Below, piece after piece: positions 59,787-64,000 of a stretch of DNA of 64,000 nt. Each line of letters begins with the position of its first letter. Position 1 is the first letter of the stretch. The stretch is taken from positions 682,001 to 746,000 of the forward strand of contig NZ_CP024968.1 in the NCBI RefSeq assembly GCF_002804245.1, given 5' to 3'. The position numbers were made by a program, and so were the translations under genes. Below the pieces are notes generated by a model that saw only the letters and a program-made list of their open reading frames with translations, made no database searches and was not told the DNA's origin. This DNA comes from Mesoplasma coleopterae. GTDB taxonomy: Bacteria; Bacillota_I; Bacilli_A; Mycoplasmatales; Mycoplasmataceae.

Positions 59787-61856
59787 CTACTTACCTGATT
59801 TTTTAATAATTTCTTCTGCAATAGATCTAGGTGCTTCAGCATAATGACTGAAAATCATAGTATAGTTTCCACGTCCTTGTGTGAATGATCTTAATTCTGT
59901 TGCATAACCAAACATTTCTGTTAGAGGAACTTTAGATTTAATTGTTTGTGCATTTCCTCTTTGTTCTGATCCTTCGATTAATCCACGTTTTGATGAAATG
60001 TTACCCATTACATCTCCATAGTATTCATCTGGGACAGTTACTTCAACGTTCATGATTGGTTCTAAGATAACTGGATTCATTTTTTTACATGCTTCTTTTA
60101 AAGCAAATGATGCAGCTATTTTATAAGCCATTTCGTTTGAGTCAACATCGTGCATTGATCCATCAACGATTGTTGCTTTAACATCGATCATTGGGTATCC
60201 AGCAACTACCCCGTTTGTAAGTGCGTTTTCTAAACCAACACGTGCAGCATTGATATATTCTTTAGAAACACGTCCTCCAGTAATTTTGTCAACTCATTCG
60301 AATCCTTTGTCAACATTTGGTTCGAACTCAATAACAACGTGACCATATGATCCACGTCCTCCTGATTGTTTAACATATTTACCTTCAGCTTTTGCTGGTA
60401 ATTTAATTGTTTCACGGTATGAAACTTGAGGTGCTCCAACGTTTGTTTCAACTTTGAATTCACGTCTCATACGGTCAACAATAATATCTAAGTGTAATTC
60501 ACCCATACCAGCAATAATAGTTTGTCCAGTTTCTTCATCAGTATATGTTCTGAAAGTTGGATCTTCTTCTGCTAATTTTGATAATGCTAATCCCATTTTT
60601 TCTTGATCCGCTTTAGTTTTTGGTTCTAAAGCTAATTGGATAACTGGTTCTGGGAATACCATTGATTCTAAAATAATTTCATGTTTTTCATCAACTAAAG
60701 TATCACCTGTTGTAGTATTTTTTAAACCAACAGCAGCTGCGATATCTCCAGCATAAACTTCTTCAATTTCGTTACGGTTGTTTGCGTGCATTTGTAAAAT
60801 ACGTCCTACACGTTCTTTATCACCTTTTGTTGAGTTTAATACATAACTTCCTTTTGTAAGAATACCTGAGTAAACTCTAAAGAATGTTAATTTTCCAACG
60901 AATGGGTCAGTCATAACTTTGAAAGCTAAAGCTGAGAATGGTTCATTGTCATCTGCATGTCTTTCTGCTTCTTCACCATTTGGTAAAATTCCTTTAATAG
61001 CAGGAACATCTAAAGGTGATGGCAAGTAATCAACAACTGCGTCTAATAATAATTTAACACCCTTGTTTTTGAAAGCTGACCCAGCTAATACTGGGAAGAA
61101 TTCTGCACCAATAACCCCTTTACGGATTGCTTGTTTTAATTCAGGAATAGTAATTTCTTCACCATCTAAGAATTTCATCATTAATTCTTCATCATATTCA
61201 ACAGCTGCTTCAACTAATTCACTTCTTAAAATTTCTGCTTGATCTTTTAAATCTGCAGGAATTTCAATTTCTTTAGCAATTTCTTCAGCTTTACCATCAA
61301 ATTCGTAAGCTTTCATTTCAACTAAATCGATTAATCCTGTGAAGTTATCTTCAGCACCGATTGGTAATTGAATTGGAGCGGCTTTAGCTCCTAAACGGTC
61401 CCCGATAGATTTAACTGAGTAGATGAAATCTGCTCCAGTTTTATCCATTTTGTTAACAAAAACAATACGAGGAACTCTATAAGTAGTTGCTTGTCTTCAA
61501 ACAGTTTCTGTTTGAGGTTCAACTCCTGATTGTCCATCAAGAACTGCTACAGCTCCATCAAGAACACGTAATGAACGTTCAACTTCAACAGTGAAGTCAA
61601 CGTGACCTGGAGTATCAATTATGTTAAAACGGTTATTTTTTCAGAATGCTGTAGTTGCAGCTGAAGTAATTGTAATACCACGTTCTTGCTCTTGTGCCAT
61701 TCAGTCCATTTGTGAAGCTCCTTCATGAGTTTCACCAATTTTGTGAATTTTACCTGTGTGGAATAAAATACGTTCTGTAGTAGTAGTTTTTCCAGCATCA
61801 ATATGAGCCATAATTCCAAGGTTACGAGTATTTTCTAAACTAAATTCTCTTGGCAT
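59787..61856 (-). CDS. fusA: Elongation factor G
   Basis: 689 codons. GTPase for translocation and ribosome recycling. G1 [15 protein letters not shown] near the N-terminus, [21 protein letters not shown] and NKMDKTGAD (G4); domain [13 protein letters not shown] and C-terminal [14 protein letters not shown] are all present. ATG with aggagg. In-frame TGA Trp codons at four or more sites split the frame. Third gene of the rpsL-rpsG-fusA run, 36 bases after rpsG. Confidence 0.98.
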
Positions 61857-61892
61857 AATTTGCCTCCTATCTAAATAAAATAATTGTTGATC

Positions 61893-62360
<468 letters not shown>

Positions 62361-62440
62361 AGTTTTGACTCCTTTCTTGATTTATAAATTTGTGATACTT
62401 ATTTGTGGTTCATCTCACGGTAGTTCTAAATTTAATTAGA

Positions 62441-62854
62441 CTATTTTTTAGGTCTTTTGGCCCCGTATAATGAACGTGATTGTTTACGATTGTTAACTGC
62501 TTGAGTATCTAATGTTCCACGAATAATGTGGTAACGTACCCCTGGTAAGTCTTTTACACGTCCCCCACGAATTAAAACAACTGAGTGTTCTTGAAGGTTG
62601 TGTCCTTCTCCTGGGATATATGCATTAACTTCCATTCCGTTTGTTAATCTAACACGAGCGTATTTACGTAACGCAGAGTTGGGTTTTTTGGGTGTCATTG
62701 TAGCAACACGAGTACATACTCCTCTTTTTTGAGGTGCTGAAACTTTAGTTACTTTCTTTTTCAATGAGTTTACCCCTCTGTTTAAAGCGGGTGCTTTTGT
62801 TTTTCAAGTTTTAGCTTTACGGTTTGTTTTAACTAATTGATTGATTGTTGGCAT
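62441..62854 (-). CDS. rpsL: 30S ribosomal protein S12
   Basis: 137 codons. Decoding-centre protein. True start is the ATG at 62852-62854 ([18 protein letters not shown]), 31 codons upstream of the next Met-like start, with a TGA Trp after KAKT and aaaggagg upstream. Contains [16 protein letters not shown] with the streptomycin-related Lys and [13 protein letters not shown]; sensitive-type residues appear kept. First gene of the str operon. Confidence 0.98.
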
Positions 62855-62903
62855 TGTATTTCCTCCTTTCACAATTCCGTGTGTGTTGAACTCACATAAA
62901 TAA

Positions 62904-62932
62904 ATTATACACTTTATTAATGAAAAGTTCAA
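62904..62932 (-). promoter_or_regulatory. Promoter for the str operon
   Basis: On the minus strand TTGAAC (62927-62932), 17-base spacer, TATAAT (62904-62909), about 45 bases before rpsL. Confidence 0.8.
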
Positions 62933-62956
62933 ACTTATCACAACAAGTGTATATTT

Positions 62957-63505
62957 TTATATTATTTTTAATACTTCTAATAAAGTAATTATAATTTGTT
63001 GATTGCTAATTAAATCGGTTTGCAACTTATTTTTTTGTTTATTCTGTTTTATATAATTTAGTAAGTTTGTTAACAACTCGCTTTTTTGTTCAATATTGTA
63101 TTTTTCTTCATTTTCAATCACTTTTTTTATCAACAATGAAATTTTATCTTCAGAAGTAATTATATAATCTTTGTTTTCTTGATAACTCACGACAAATAAT
63201 TTGTAAAAATTCTCTTGAATAAATTCAGACATATCTTGAGGATTTTTGTAAAAGACGGCAAGTATTTTTTTGTAGAAAATAAGCTCATTTTCTAGTTGAT
63301 TTAAAATCTTTTCAAAAACAACTAAGTTATATTGTTTAGAACTTTTAATCAATTTTATTAGTTCCTCTAATTGAGCAATATTCTCAATTCTCAAATTGAT
63401 GTTTAAAAAGTTTTTAACATTACTATCGAATGAAAAAGCATCAAGCATTTTAAAACTCTGATATGATTTGTTAATTTGGTTGAAAATTATTTTTTCTATA
63501 CTCAT
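62957..63505 (-). CDS. Protein of unknown function
   Basis: 182 codons; ATG with aaggag upstream, 9 bases after the stop of the cardiolipin-synthase-like gene, so probably cotranscribed with it. Predicted all-helical and soluble, rich in Lys, Glu, Ile, Leu and Asn, with no Cys, no Trp codon and no recognisable motif. It ends just before the str operon promoter. Not recognised; a context link to phospholipid synthesis is only possible, not shown. Confidence 0.75.
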   Translation of the reverse strand: MSIEKIIFNQINKSYQSFKMLDAFSFDSNVKNFLNINLRIENIAQLEELIKLIKSSKQYNLVVFEKILNQLENELIFYKKILAVFYKNPQDMSEFIQENFYKLFVVSYQENKDYIITSEDKISLLIKKVIENEEKYNIEQKSELLTNLLNYIKQNKQKNKLQTDLISNQQIIITLLEVLKII

Positions 63506-63514
63506 TTTAACTCC

Positions 63515-64000
63515 TTATAAAAGTGGTGCCATTACATTGTAAGCTTTAACCACGATTTTTTTTCAAATAGATAAATCTTTGTTGGGCATGAATTTATATT
63601 CAAAAGATTTTTTCATGTCATGAATCATTTTTTTAGTAATATCTTCATTTAGTCTATTAGATTTAATTAACGCCATTGTTTGTTGATCACAAAATAAAGC
63701 TCTATAGTCCAAGTTTGAACTTCCTGTAAATGATATGGAATCATCAAAGATATAAGCTTTTTCGTGAATAAATGTGTCATTCATAGAGTAAATCTTAACG
63801 CCACTTTCAAACATTTTTTTAGTTCAATGTTTTGATACTTCTAATAATAAAAACTTATCTGATCTTCCAGGTAACAAAATACGTACATCAAGTCCAGTTG
63901 AAGCAGCATTACACAAAGCATTAATAATTTCTGCCGGGGGTATAAAGTAAGGTGACTTTAATCAAATTCTATTTTGAGCAGAGTGGATTAAATTTAAAAG
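63515..64000 (-). CDS. cls: Cardiolipin synthase-like phospholipase D protein (truncated by window edge)
   Basis: The last 161 codons of a longer gene; its start lies beyond base 64000. Shows the C-terminal HKD motif IHEKAYIFDDSISFTGSSNLDYRA in parts (HxK, then D and GSSN), preceded by WLKSPYFIPPAEI, which in bacterial cardiolipin synthases comes before the second HKD motif. Condenses two phosphatidylglycerols to cardiolipin in the membrane. TGA Trp in RIWLK-type context is TGA or TGG as read; WKKIVV near the end uses TGA. Paralogous PLD enzymes cannot be excluded from this fragment. Confidence 0.88.

Noticed and set aside
60230-60463. Short minus-strand ORF within fusA (also 61619-61819)
   Set aside because: Alternative frames of fusA.

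Overview
The window comes from a low-GC mollicute that reads UGA as tryptophan (genetic code 4). Almost every long gene is interrupted by in-frame TGA codons at positions where Trp fits the family, and a tRNA-Trp with anticodon UCA sits next to one with anticodon CCA. Gene content and order (an EzrA-like gene next to thiI and rpsD, fatty-acid-binding DegV pairs, PTS beta-glucoside genes) point to the Spiroplasma/Entomoplasma/Mesoplasma/M. mycoides group, most like Mesoplasma. That placement is inference from memory of synteny, not a database result. No insertion sequence, prophage or CRISPR array is visible. Almost all of the sequence is explained by housekeeping genes.

Layout. 1-4.6 kb: 3' part of an RNase J gene, a membrane protein, a divergent two-gene zinc-motif/membrane pair, and an FMN riboswitch with terminator in front of a riboflavin ECF transporter S component. 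4.6-7 kb: pgk and gap. 7-19 kb (minus strand): the dnaB-dnaI primosome pair, then a close-packed ezrA-thiI-dnaE-polA-mutM operon. 19-25 kb: rpsD with a long leader, tyrS-pncB-ytpR, two tandem DegV/FakB genes, and the tRNA-Trp pair with a terminator between them. 25-28 kb: acpP-fur, two overlapping unknown genes, ldh.

28-38.5 kb (minus): rplJ-rplL with a typical L10 leader, then a separately promoted unit of a degenerate Fic-fold protein, rpoB and rpoC. 38.5-50 kb: a YhgE/Pip-like membrane protein, an APC permease, an alpha/beta hydrolase, an ElaA-type acetyltransferase, rplK-rplA, two unknown genes, alaS and a Cof-type HAD phosphatase. 50-58 kb: a beta-glucoside cluster with an EIIA-EIIB-EIIC fusion, an RpiR regulator, two GH1 6-phospho-beta-glucosidases and a ROK kinase. 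These would import and phosphorylate a beta-glucoside, split it, and phosphorylate the released sugar for glycolysis (gap, pgk and ldh also lie here). 58-58.4 kb holds a decayed small membrane-protein gene. 58.4-63 kb is the str operon (rpsL-rpsG-fusA and separately promoted tuf). The window ends with an unknown gene and the 3' part of a cardiolipin-synthase-like gene.

I see no clear large undescribed system. The most unusual items are the catalytically dead Fic-like protein cotranscribed with RNA polymerase, the PTS permease with a roughly 200-residue charged C-terminal tail, the terminator between the two tRNA-Trp genes, the possible small RNA/15-codon ORF after rpsD, and the inverse-orientation terminator hairpin in the tuf leader.
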